Source: Elusimicrobiota bacterium (lineage in GTDB: Bacteria; Elusimicrobiota; Elusimicrobia; 2-02-FULL-39-32). Taken from it: a DNA stretch of 6,005 bases. Below the pieces are notes generated by a model. It was not told the DNA's origin and did no database searches. It saw only the letters and a program-made list of their open reading frames with translations. The number at the start of each line of letters is the position of its first letter. Position 1 is the stretch's first letter. Shown here piece by piece: positions 1 to 5,882 of the stretch. The DNA lies in the NCBI GenBank assembly GCA_016193115.1, contig JACPSV010000123.1, forward strand, positions 1 to 6,005, in the 5' to 3' direction. The position numbers and the translations under genes were made by a program.

Positions 1-1
1 G

Positions 2-3000
2 AGACTTCTCGCCCACCGTTTCAGCCGTGAATCTTTACGTAAACAAGAGACCGACCTGGATTTCTTTCAGAAACTGCTTAAATCCGCATTAGGTGTGGAT
101 ACACTTCCTTCCTTCGAAGAGAAATTTATTTATGATTCGAAGGGCATTTTGCAAACGATTGGAGGGACGCCTTTGAATCCGCTTCCCGGCGCCAAAACGC
201 CCCTCCTAGTGAGCGAGAAAAACAGGGTTTGGTACAACGATCAGGCCAAACGGGCTCTCGCCATACTCGCGCGAGCTGCCAAACTGGGACGCACGGTGGC
301 TTTAGTGGGCGAGCCTGGGACATTAAAAACAACCATCGCGGCCCATTTTGCGGAAATTACGGGACGCAAAATTTATAAGTATCAGAGTCACGGGAACAGC
401 CGGTATACGGACTTAACAATTGATCTCGATCAGAACGAGGATGAAGAATTCTTTAAGTGGGTGAAAAAATTCTATGAACACTTAAAAGAAGGGAACGTCG
501 TCATTGATATTGACGAGGCCAACGTAAGTCCCAGAATACTCTGGGTGCTTCTGCCCGTGATATTGGGTGAGATGTGGGTTCACCCCATATTCCCGGAAGA
601 AGAGCCATTCAGAATTGGGGAAGGCGTTCAGCTGGTTCTGACTTACAATCCGGAACGATTTCCCGGACGGTCGGAGATGGAACAAAGGCTTTTGGAAGCC
701 ATGATTTTAGTGGAGATGGAACCTCCTCAATCGGATGAGAGAGCCAAGATCATAGAAGGATTCTTTGGCGTTTGGAAGGCAGTTGAGGAACAAGTGAGCG
801 GGGAGGTTCCGGAGGATCCTGTCGTTCCAATTTCTCTCGAACGTTCCTATGACACAATTGCGAAGGAAGTAAGTTCGGCGATAAGAACCGAGAGCGAAAT
901 GGATTCGAGGATGGAGAAAGGAATAGACACGTTCGATTGGAACGAGGATGACGATCAAGTGGCGTCTTCCCCAATGGGAAACGGCGTCCAGGCGCGGGGC
1001 GTGTTCACCCCGGAGATATACCCTTATACACGGTATGACGTTTTCGATCGTTATGACGAATTCAGGGAAACAGCCGTGCGATCTGCGGAACCTTCGCCCC
1101 CCCTGTTGCAAATTCCTTCTTACACCGAGAGCGAACTCAAAGCGATTCTCAAAGAGTTAGGTAAGACCCATAAACTCTACCTGGGGAATTGGGGTGTAGA
1201 CCTCTCCGATGGAAGATGGCATGTTCTTCCCTCCGCAGGGGCGGGCATGGAGATTTTGGATATACAAGCGCGCGACGTCTTGGGAAACAGGGTAGAGATG
1301 GATTTGATTCTTGGTAAAGACAAGGCGGACAATTTCTATATCCAAGCGGGCGCCGGCGGCGAGAATGGCGAAGTCCAAATTCTATATCGGGTTGCAGTGC
1401 CAAAAAGTTATCAAGGCTGGTATCGGGTTTCCGAGAATCTCTCTTTTCAGTATCCTCCCCTCTCAGAAATTCCTCCCGATGTGCGGGAAGCTATGGAAGA
1501 AATAGGATTGAGCGGGAATGAAGACAATTTCAGGGAAGTTTTGGACGCGTTGGTCTATTTTTTCAGCGATTTCACTCTGGAGGCAGACGGAATCTCGTAC
1601 GACAAACGGTTGCGCTATCTCAACATCATTCACTCCAAGTGCGGGGTCTGCCGTCATAGGGCGATGGCGTTTTTCCGGACGGCTCTAGCAATAGGAATGG
1701 ATGCGCGTTATGTGGAGAACGAAATTCACGCTTTTGTGGAGGTAGCCATTCCCGGTATGGATTTTATGAGGATAGATTTGGGTGGGGGAGGCGATCCCAT
1801 GAATATGGATCTATCTCCGCTTGCGGAAGAGAGAGATACTCTGCCTCCTGACCAGTTCCGGCGGGGAGAAAACTATAGGAAGAACCAAGAAAGGTATGCG
1901 CAGAGAATGAGGAAAGCGATGGAAAAACAAGGGATTCGTCCTCAATACGGATCCAGAGGGGAAGACATCGGGGAAGAAGGCGGCGAAGAGAGCAGGGGAA
2001 GTGGCGAGAGTGGAATGAGCGGCGGAGAAGGGAAATCCAGAAAAGAGTCCGATCAAAGGTTTGAGGATAATCTAAAATCCTTGGGAAAGGAAAAAGCGGA
2101 AGATATTCAGTTAAATGACAAACTGGCCGCCCTATTCCAAAAAGGGCGCGGAGACACGGAGTTCGTTTTTAGAAGAATTTTAAGGGCGCTTAGGTCCCGA
2201 GTCGGGGAGGAACGAAAACTGGTGAGCCGGGGATTGGAGGTGGACCCCGTGGCATTCATGCTTCGAAAAGTGAAACAGTTCGTCTTGAAAAAGAAAGTTT
2301 ACAGGATTCAGAAGACTGCGGTCATGGTGCTGCTCGATTTCAGCGGGAGCATGGAGGGATTGAAGGAACAGTTAGCTTACACAGTGGCAACCGCTGGCAC
2401 TAACTTTCGGTGGTTGCGGGAAGCCGTGCCTCAACATTTCTTTTATGATCTTTCCCATTTTACGGAAGAATTAGAAACGGGGATAGGATTGGGAGAACGG
2501 ATTACGGAAGAAGAAAATTCAAGCAGGCTGGTTCAAATGGCAAACAAAATTGGCATTGGCGGCACAAATATCCTTTCCGCCATGAAGATTAAACTCAAAG
2601 ATTTCTCGAATTCGCCGGACGCCCGGAATTCTAAGGTTAAATACATCATTCTATTTACGGACGGCGCGGACGAAAGGACGATTTCGAATGGAAGATATAC
2701 GCCGGAATTCGCAAAGCTCATGGCAGACTATGCGTCCCTTGGAATTGACGTCATTGCTATAGGGATCGGTCAAGGCGCCAAAGATGTGGAAGCCTTCCGC
2801 GGTTTCAGGCAACACTTTGTGAAGATTGATAATGCCAGGCCGGAAGATATACCCGAGACAATCGCCAAAATTTCCGAGCATAAGTTGATGGGTTCCGGCC
2901 TATTGCCGCCGGGCGATATCACGGAGTTCCTCCAGATCGGCGAAATCCGCGCTCCCTCTGAAAGGAGGGTTGCAAAATCTCTTCTAAACTCTCTTTGGGT

Positions 3001-4654
3001 TGGGGTTGTTTGGGGGGGGGTGTTTGCGGTCATAGGGCAATGGTTGGGTGTCCCTTTCAATTTCTATGGGATCACAGTACCCTTTCTGCTTGGAGGAAGT
3101 CTTCAGTTCTTTATCGCAGGACTGATATTCTATGCTCAGAATTTCTCTTCTTCTCCCAAAGGATTGATCCCGGAATTCTTGTCTTCAGATATAGAAAAGG
3201 ATTTGACTGAGTCCTACGTTCCTGCCCAAACGTTCGGGGATAAAATTCATATCAACCCCGTCCTGATGGGCCGTTTGTGGCCTTGGCTTCAACATCTCAT
3301 CTATAGACATGAACTCAACCACTTGAAAATGGGAAAACGTTTTCCCATCCTCTCCAAAATTCCCGCTTTGGAAGAGTTTTGGGTCGCCACTTTGGATTCT
3401 TACGAGCTCTTACGAATGATATTGGGCTTAGTGTCATTCCCTTTCTCCTCTCTCCGTCATTCCCGCGTAAGCGGGAATCCAGAACGGATTTTCCGCCGGC
3501 TAGATTCCCGCTTACGCGGGAATGACGGAATGAACAGTGGGAATGACGGATTAAAAAAACTCGTTTCTGAGAGTGGGTTTCGAAACGTTCTTCTACCCAT
3601 CCACAAGAAAATTCTTGATGAATTAGCGGCGCCCCAAGAATTGAATTCAGATAGAACCTCATTGATCAGGAACAGTCTCCAATTTGCGGGTTGGGTGCGC
3701 CTGATTTCCGGAAAGGTAGAACAAAGAAGGAAGGATGGGTTACCGGATGCGATCTCCCCATCCCAAATCTCCCGATCCATAGGGTTTAAGTCGGAAGATG
3801 AGATTTTGAGATTCTACGCGAGCTTGCCTCGTAATAAGGAGGAGTTCACGGTTTATGCCAGAAAGATGCTGGAAAATAGCGGAATCTTGGAATCCACAAG
3901 AGAGTCTTACCTTTCATTTAGAGACACTCTGGCTCATTTGGGTGTAGTTCTGGAGTCATTGGATCCCAACGCTAAAATTTCCCAGGCGATTGCTCGAGAA
4001 ATTTGGTCTGGCGGAATTGGTAAAGGAAAGAAATTGGCGTCTTCGGAACTGTTGGAAATCGGTTCATTCCTGCATAAAGGTTATGACTCGCCAGGAAAAG
4101 ATGCCCCCTCTCTTTTCGTCAGCGCGTCAGATCTTTCCGATCCCACGCCCGACCAAATCCGTCTTCTGACCAAACAGGCGGTCTGGGCTTCTACGGGAGA
4201 AGGGAAAAAGATCGTTCTACCTTTGATCACCAATCAAAATGTGGACGCCCAAGAGTTTAGACGGATGATTCAAGAAAAAGTAGCCGAGGAGATGAAACAG
4301 TACGGTTTTGGCGAAATTTCCATTCAGCAGAGGTTACGGAAGATTTCCTTTGGAGAAATCGTCATCACTGGCAGAGATTTGTCCGAAAGGCAAAAAATCA
4401 ACCCACTTCTGGAGATGGACGCCGACCTGATTTTTGAAATGGTGCAAGAGAAAATAAGAGGCCTGAACCTTCATTCCGGAACAATAGACATTCCCATTCA
4501 ACTCCTCACAGAAAATGCTGCGCGGTTTAGCCCCAACTGGAACTCTCCCGGCCTTGATATTTTGCTGGTGGTTTCTCAAACCCAACTCATCCGGCTCACC
4601 CCAGAACTCACCCTCCAATCCAAATCCAAAAAACTCTACTCCCAGCAGCAATAA
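2..4654 (+). CDS. Giant AAA+ (MoxR-type) / transglutaminase-like / VWA / membrane / HExxH fusion protein, 5'-partial
   Basis: The frame is open from base 2. The first possible start, GTG at 95, has no spaced ribosome binding site, and 31 protein-like codons precede it, so the true start lies left of the window. Residues below are counted from that GTG. Residues 45-215 form an AAA+ domain of the MoxR/dynein-related type: P-loop GEPGTLKT (72-79), Walker B VVIDIDE (135-141), sensor-1 Asn185 in TYNP, and a conserved-type Arg198. Residues 490-565 are transglutaminase-like: Cys519 in GVCRHRA, His545 in EIHAFVEV, Asp561 in RIDLGG. A Gly/Glu-rich linker (about 618-650) follows. Residues 742-925 form a VWA domain with an intact MIDAS: DFSGSM (748-753), Thr824, Asp856. 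Two hydrophobic segments (968-986 and 991-1014) precede HELNH (1072-1076), a zinc-peptidase motif with Glu1093/Glu1094 as candidate third ligand. Residues 1113-1152 are encoded by a palindromic repeat. Residues 1153-1519 are unassigned. MoxR ATPases and VWA partners act as chaperone-like pairs in known systems. A membrane-tethered remodelling machine with proteolytic or crosslinking activity is my inference. No signal peptide can be judged because the N-terminus is missing. Confidence 0.9.
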   Translation, partial: RLLAHRFSRESLRKQETDLDFFQKLLKSALGVDTLPSFEEKFIYDSKGILQTIGGTPLNPLPGAKTPLLVSEKNRVWYNDQAKRALAILARAAKLGRTVALVGEPGTLKTTIAAHFAEITGRKIYKYQSHGNSRYTDLTIDLDQNEDEEFFKWVKKFYEHLKEGNVVIDIDEANVSPRILWVLLPVILGEMWVHPIFPEEEPFRIGEGVQLVLTYNPERFPGRSEMEQRLLEAMILVEMEPPQSDERAKIIEGFFGVWKAVEEQVSGEVPEDPVVPISLERSYDTIAKEVSSAIRTESEMDSRMEKGIDTFDWNEDDDQVASSPMGNGVQARGVFTPEIYPYTRYDVFDRYDEFRETAVRSAEPSPPLLQIPSYTESELKAILKELGKTHKLYLGNWGVDLSDGRWHVLPSAGAGMEILDIQARDVLGNRVEMDLILGKDKADNFYIQAGAGGENGEVQILYRVAVPKSYQGWYRVSENLSFQYPPLSEIPPDVREAMEEIGLSGNEDNFREVLDALVYFFSDFTLEADGISYDKRLRYLNIIHSKCGVCRHRAMAFFRTALAIGMDARYVENEIHAFVEVAIPGMDFMRIDLGGGGDPMNMDLSPLAEERDTLPPDQFRRGENYRKNQERYAQRMRKAMEKQGIRPQYGSRGEDIGEEGGEESRGSGESGMSGGEGKSRKESDQRFEDNLKSLGKEKAEDIQLNDKLAALFQKGRGDTEFVFRRILRALRSRVGEERKLVSRGLEVDPVAFMLRKVKQFVLKKKVYRIQKTAVMVLLDFSGSMEGLKEQLAYTVATAGTNFRWLREAVPQHFFYDLSHFTEELETGIGLGERITEEENSSRLVQMANKIGIGGTNILSAMKIKLKDFSNSPDARNSKVKYIILFTDGADERTISNGRYTPEFAKLMADYASLGIDVIAIGIGQGAKDVEAFRGFRQHFVKIDNARPEDIPETIAKISEHKLMGSGLLPPGDITEFLQIGEIRAPSERRVAKSLLNSLWVGVVWGGVFAVIGQWLGVPFNFYGITVPFLLGGSLQFFIAGLIFYAQNFSSSPKGLIPEFLSSDIEKDLTESYVPAQTFGDKIHINPVLMGRLWPWLQHLIYRHELNHLKMGKRFPILSKIPALEEFWVATLDSYELLRMILGLVSFPFSSLRHSRVSGNPERIFRRLDSRLRGNDGMNSGNDGLKKLVSESGFRNVLLPIHKKILDELAAPQELNSDRTSLIRNSLQFAGWVRLISGKVEQRRKDGLPDAISPSQISRSIGFKSEDEILRFYASLPRNKEEFTVYARKMLENSGILESTRESYLSFRDTLAHLGVVLESLDPNAKISQAIAREIWSGGIGKGKKLASSELLEIGSFLHKGYDSPGKDAPSLFVSASDLSDPTPDQIRLLTKQAVWASTGEGKKIVLPLITNQNVDAQEFRRMIQEKVAEEMKQYGFGEISIQQRLRKISFGEIVITGRDLSERQKINPLLEMDADLIFEMVQEKIRGLNLHSGTIDIPIQLLTENAARFSPNWNSPGLDILLVVSQTQLIRLTPELTLQSKSKKLYSQQQ
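3012..3020 (+). repeat. G9 homopolymer tract inside the giant gene
   Basis: Nine consecutive G residues encode part of the first predicted membrane segment (about residues 973-976). Loss of one G would bring a TAG stop at 3033-3035 into frame, and gain of one G would lead to a TGA at 3208-3210. Either change would end the protein soon after the VWA domain. Tracts of this kind are prone to slipped-strand mispairing and also to sequencing error; the sequence alone cannot separate the two. Confidence 0.7.
3433..3550. repeat. dRS3-like palindromic repeat element, translated in frame within the giant gene
   Basis: The core is a perfect 27-base inverted repeat, 3453-3479 against 3503-3529, with a 23-base loop. 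Each arm holds a 20-base palindrome of the form ATTCCC-N8-GGGAAT (3459-3478 and 3504-3523), which matches the dRS3 repeat consensus known from Neisseria and similar dispersed repeats in many other bacteria. Partial copies flank the core: GTCATTCCC at 3433-3441 and its complement GGGAATGAC at 3539-3547, so the inverted repeats are nested. The element carries no stop in the gene's frame and adds an Arg/Gly/Asn-rich stretch (HSRVSGNP, then SRLRGNDG) between the HExxH segment and the C-terminal region. It would also place a strong hairpin in the mRNA. The exact insertion boundaries are inferred from the outermost partial copies. Confidence 0.85.
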
Positions 4655-4664
4655 ACCCGAGATC

Positions 4665-4730
4665 CGCGATTGATCCCCTCTCCCCTTTGGGGAGAGGGTT
4701 AGGGTGAGGGGATGAATCGAGGGAATCGCG
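4665..4730. repeat. Dispersed intergenic repeat with nested inverted repeats
   Basis: Just after the giant gene, a perfect 10-base stem (4676-4685 with 4689-4698, loop TTT) is nested in a second, competing inverted repeat: 4667-4680 against 4706-4719, 13 of 14 positions matching. CGCGATT at 4665-4671 also pairs with AATCGCG at 4724-4730. The pyrimidine-rich CCCTCTCCCC followed by GGGGAGAGGGTTAGGGTGAGGGG resembles a repeat family seen scattered between genes in many bacterial genomes. That resemblance is from memory and was not searched. Confidence 0.65.
4676..4698 (+). terminator. Possible transcription terminator or mRNA 3' stabilising hairpin
   Basis: A perfect GC-rich 10-base stem with a 3-base loop begins 22 bases after the stop codon of the giant gene. 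It sits where a terminator is expected, before an independent promoter. The downstream bases are TTAGGG and not a T-run, so it is not a standard intrinsic terminator. It may simply be part of the dispersed repeat around it. Confidence 0.3.
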
Positions 4731-4753
4731 TTTCTTGGGAATAAATCTGCCTA

Positions 4754-4782
4754 TTGACGGTTGTGGTTATTTAATTTATAAT
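4754..4782 (+). promoter_or_regulatory. Sigma-70 type promoter of the toxin-antitoxin operon
   Basis: TTGACG at 4754-4759 and TATAAT at 4777-4782 are separated by 17 bases. The -35 box differs from consensus at one base and the -10 box is perfect. Transcription should start near 4789, about 17 bases before the antitoxin ATG. The region is locally AT-rich compared with its surroundings. Confidence 0.85.
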
Positions 4783-4793
4783 GTAACTACATT
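4780..4793. promoter_or_regulatory. Putative antitoxin operator palindrome
   Basis: AATGTA-AC-TACATT is a perfect 6+2+6 inverted repeat. It overlaps the last three bases of the -10 box and the expected transcription start. Phd/YefM-type antitoxins are known to bind short palindromes over their own promoter and repress it, with the toxin acting as co-repressor. Position and symmetry fit that role here. Binding by this particular antitoxin is an inference. Confidence 0.6.
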
Positions 4794-4798
4794 GGGGG
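4794..4798 (+). promoter_or_regulatory. Ribosome binding site of the antitoxin gene
   Basis: GGGGG lies 7 bases before the ATG at 4806 and 13 bases before the alternative ATG at 4812. This favours the first ATG, although the family pattern (MIGVREMK...) would also allow the second. It directly abuts the operator palindrome, so a bound repressor might also affect the leader. Confidence 0.5.
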
Positions 4799-4805
4799 TC
4801 CACGT

Positions 4806-5087
4806 ATGCAGATGATTGGGGTTCGGGAAATGAAAGCGCACTTGAGCGGCTATTTGGAGAAAGTGAAAGCGGGTGAGTTGTTTACGATCACTGATCGCGG
4901 CCATGAGGTTGCGATCCTTGTTCCGTTGCGGCCGGAGAATCCTATTCCGTTTCGGTTGGTAAAACTGATGAAAAGCGGGATTCTCTTGGGTAGTTCCCGC
5001 AAACCTCAAGGTCTGCGCCAACTTATCCGAATGAAGGGAAAACTATTGTCAAAAACAATCCTTGAACAAAGAGAAAGCCGTCTGTGA
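4806..5087 (+). CDS. Phd/YefM-family antitoxin of a type II toxin-antitoxin system
   Basis: This 93-residue protein is predicted to be the antitoxin that neutralises the PIN toxin encoded next to it and represses their common promoter. Residues 1-40 show the Phd/YefM DNA-binding fold pattern: IGVREMKAHLSGYLEKV, then a Gly/Glu turn, then FTITDRGHEVAILVPL. This matches the family signature in which the first strand and two helices lead to a 'T..G.pvA.lvPl' strand. The C-terminal part (KGKLLSKTILEQRESRL) is the basic and charged tail that, in this family, wraps around the toxin. The length is typical. The stop codon overlaps the toxin start by four bases (GTGA), implying translational coupling. 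A strong promoter and a palindromic operator lie directly upstream. The pairing with a PIN toxin is a known combination for Phd-type antitoxins. The cognate toxin is inferred from adjacency. Confidence 0.9.
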   Translation: MQMIGVREMKAHLSGYLEKVKAGELFTITDRGHEVAILVPLRPENPIPFRLVKLMKSGILLGSSRKPQGLRQLIRMKGKLLSKTILEQRESRL

Positions 5088-5518
5088 TCCTTTATTTAGA
5101 TACAAGTTGTTTGGCGAAGCTTTATTTTGAGGAGGAGGGATCTGATCTCGTTCGAGAGTCCATTTCCGGGTGCGAGGCTGTTTTTTCTTCGGTCATTGCC
5201 TATCCTGAAATGGTTTCAGCATTGGCTAGAAGGAAGAGGGATGGACATTTGAGACATAACGATTTCATGAAGGCTTCATCCGCTTTTGAAAGGGATTGGG
5301 AGGAGATTTCTAAAGTTCCAGTGAATCTTGATCTCTCGTTTTCTGCGGGACAGCTCTCCCGGCGGCATTTCTTAAGAGGAATGGATGCGATCCATTTAGC
5401 ATCGGCTTGTTTCCTTGCTAAAAAAATAAAAGAAGGGATAGGTTTTTTGAGCGCTGACAGAGAACAAAACCAAGCAGCCGCCAGGGAAAAATTGCGGATT
5501 GAGAAATTTTTTTCATGA
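5084..5518 (+). CDS. PIN-domain (VapC-like) ribonuclease toxin
   Basis: This 144-residue protein is predicted to be a Mg2+-dependent endoribonuclease toxin of the PIN family. Known members cut tRNA or rRNA and stop growth; the target of this one cannot be told from the sequence. The four conserved acidic residues are all visible: Asp6 in YLDTSCLAKLY, Glu42 in SVIAYPEMVSAL, Asp101 in RGMDAIHLASA, and Asp125 in FLSADREQN. The spacing and length are normal for the family, so the active site looks intact. The start is GTG at 5084, within the GTGA overlap with the antitoxin stop. The next in-frame Met is residue 43, which would remove the first catalytic Asp, so GTG is preferred. A purine-rich AAAGAGAAAG at 5068-5077 can serve as ribosome binding site. 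Expression and activity should be controlled by the upstream antitoxin. Confidence 0.92.
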   Translation: MILYLDTSCLAKLYFEEEGSDLVRESISGCEAVFSSVIAYPEMVSALARRKRDGHLRHNDFMKASSAFERDWEEISKVPVNLDLSFSAGQLSRRHFLRGMDAIHLASACFLAKKIKEGIGFLSADREQNQAAAREKLRIEKFFS

Positions 5519-5526
5519 AAGGGGGA
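5518..5526 (+). promoter_or_regulatory. Ribosome binding site that fixes the ferredoxin start
   Basis: AAAGGGGGA sits 5-6 bases before the ATG at 5532. It begins at the last base of the toxin stop codon. Its strength and spacing support ATG 5532 over a TTG at 5499, which lies inside the toxin gene and has no comparable signal. Confidence 0.7.
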
Positions 5527-5531
5527 ATGGA

Positions 5532-5837
5532 ATGGCTGTTTTTAGGAAAGTGATACAGAAGTCGGACTTACAAGCTGGGTGTGGGAAGACCGTAGAGATC
5601 GAGGGGATTCCGATCGCTCTTTTCAATGTGGGCGGGAACTTTTACGCGATTGGGAACACCTGCTTGCATCGAGGGGGACCTTTAGGGGAGGGTGACCTCT
5701 CTGGGAATGTGGTCACATGCCCGTGGCACGCATGGGAATTTGACGTCACGACAGGCTGCGCTCTCCATTCTCCTGAAGAGAAGGTTCAATCCTACGAAGT
5801 GAAGCTGGAAGGGGAAGACGTTCTCGTTGCGGTGTAG
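5532..5837 (+). CDS. Rieske-type [2Fe-2S] ferredoxin
   Basis: This 101-residue soluble protein is predicted to carry a Rieske [2Fe-2S] cluster and to act as a small electron carrier. The cluster ligands are complete: Cys44-x-His46 in TCLHRGGPL, then 16 residues, then Cys63-x2-His66 in CPWHAWEFD, followed by the usual TG turn (DVTTG). The motif is of the soluble ferredoxin type used with oxygenases or as the small subunit of some reductases. The extra disulphide cysteines of bc1-type Rieske proteins are absent, and so are a signal peptide and membrane anchor. The length agrees with single-domain Rieske ferredoxins. The start at ATG 5532 is chosen for its strong upstream GGGGG. The gene begins 13 bases after the toxin stop with no visible terminator or promoter between them, so it is probably co-transcribed with the toxin-antitoxin pair. 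No partner oxygenase or reductase is present in the window, so its redox partner is unknown. Confidence 0.92.
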   Translation: MAVFRKVIQKSDLQAGCGKTVEIEGIPIALFNVGGNFYAIGNTCLHRGGPLGEGDLSGNVVTCPWHAWEFDVTTGCALHSPEEKVQSYEVKLEGEDVLVAV

Positions 5838-5861
5838 GAGCAGCAGTGATTGCTTGGTTTG

Positions 5862-5870
5862 TGATACAAT
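5862..5870 (+). promoter_or_regulatory. Extended -10 promoter for the DUF4258-type gene
   Basis: TGATACAAT matches the extended -10 form TGN-TATAAT with one mismatch. No good -35 box is seen 17 bases upstream, as is common for extended -10 promoters. The predicted start near 5877 leaves only about 6 bases before the ATG at 5883, so the transcript would be nearly leaderless. Read-through from the upstream operon is an alternative. Confidence 0.45.
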
Positions 5871-5882
5871 AGACTTGAGACC

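Noticed and set aside
95..97. GTG at 95 as the start of the giant protein
   Set aside because: No spaced ribosome binding site lies before it, and the frame remains open and protein-like back to base 2. The start is outside the window.
707..1111. Minus-strand open frame of 134 codons
   Set aside because: It lies opposite the giant gene, its translation is Arg/His-rich with no recognisable motif, and it has no ribosome binding site or neighbours. It is a shadow frame.
2995..3210. Plus-strand open frame of 71 codons overlapping the membrane segments
   Set aside because: It is a +1 shadow of the giant gene with no separate signals. It matters only as the frame entered if the G9 tract gains a base.
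3433..3550. CRISPR-like repeated units
   Set aside because: The units are inverted and nested, only two are full, and there are no regular unique spacers.
3315..3780. Two minus-strand open frames containing SFPRKRESS or HSRVSGNL stretches
   Set aside because: These peptides are translations of the palindromic repeat on the opposite strand, a common source of false gene calls. The + strand frame is continuous through the region.
4334..4651. Minus-strand open frame of 105 codons at the 3' end of the giant gene
   Set aside because: It shows no motif or start signal and the opposite strand is clearly coding.
4776..5021. Minus-strand open frame across the antitoxin gene
   Set aside because: It runs opposite a clearly recognised antitoxin and its promoter, with no family resemblance.
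5499..5531. TTG at 5499 as the ferredoxin start
   Set aside because: It would add 11 residues overlapping the toxin gene with no ribosome binding site. ATG 5532 has a strong one and gives the normal family length.
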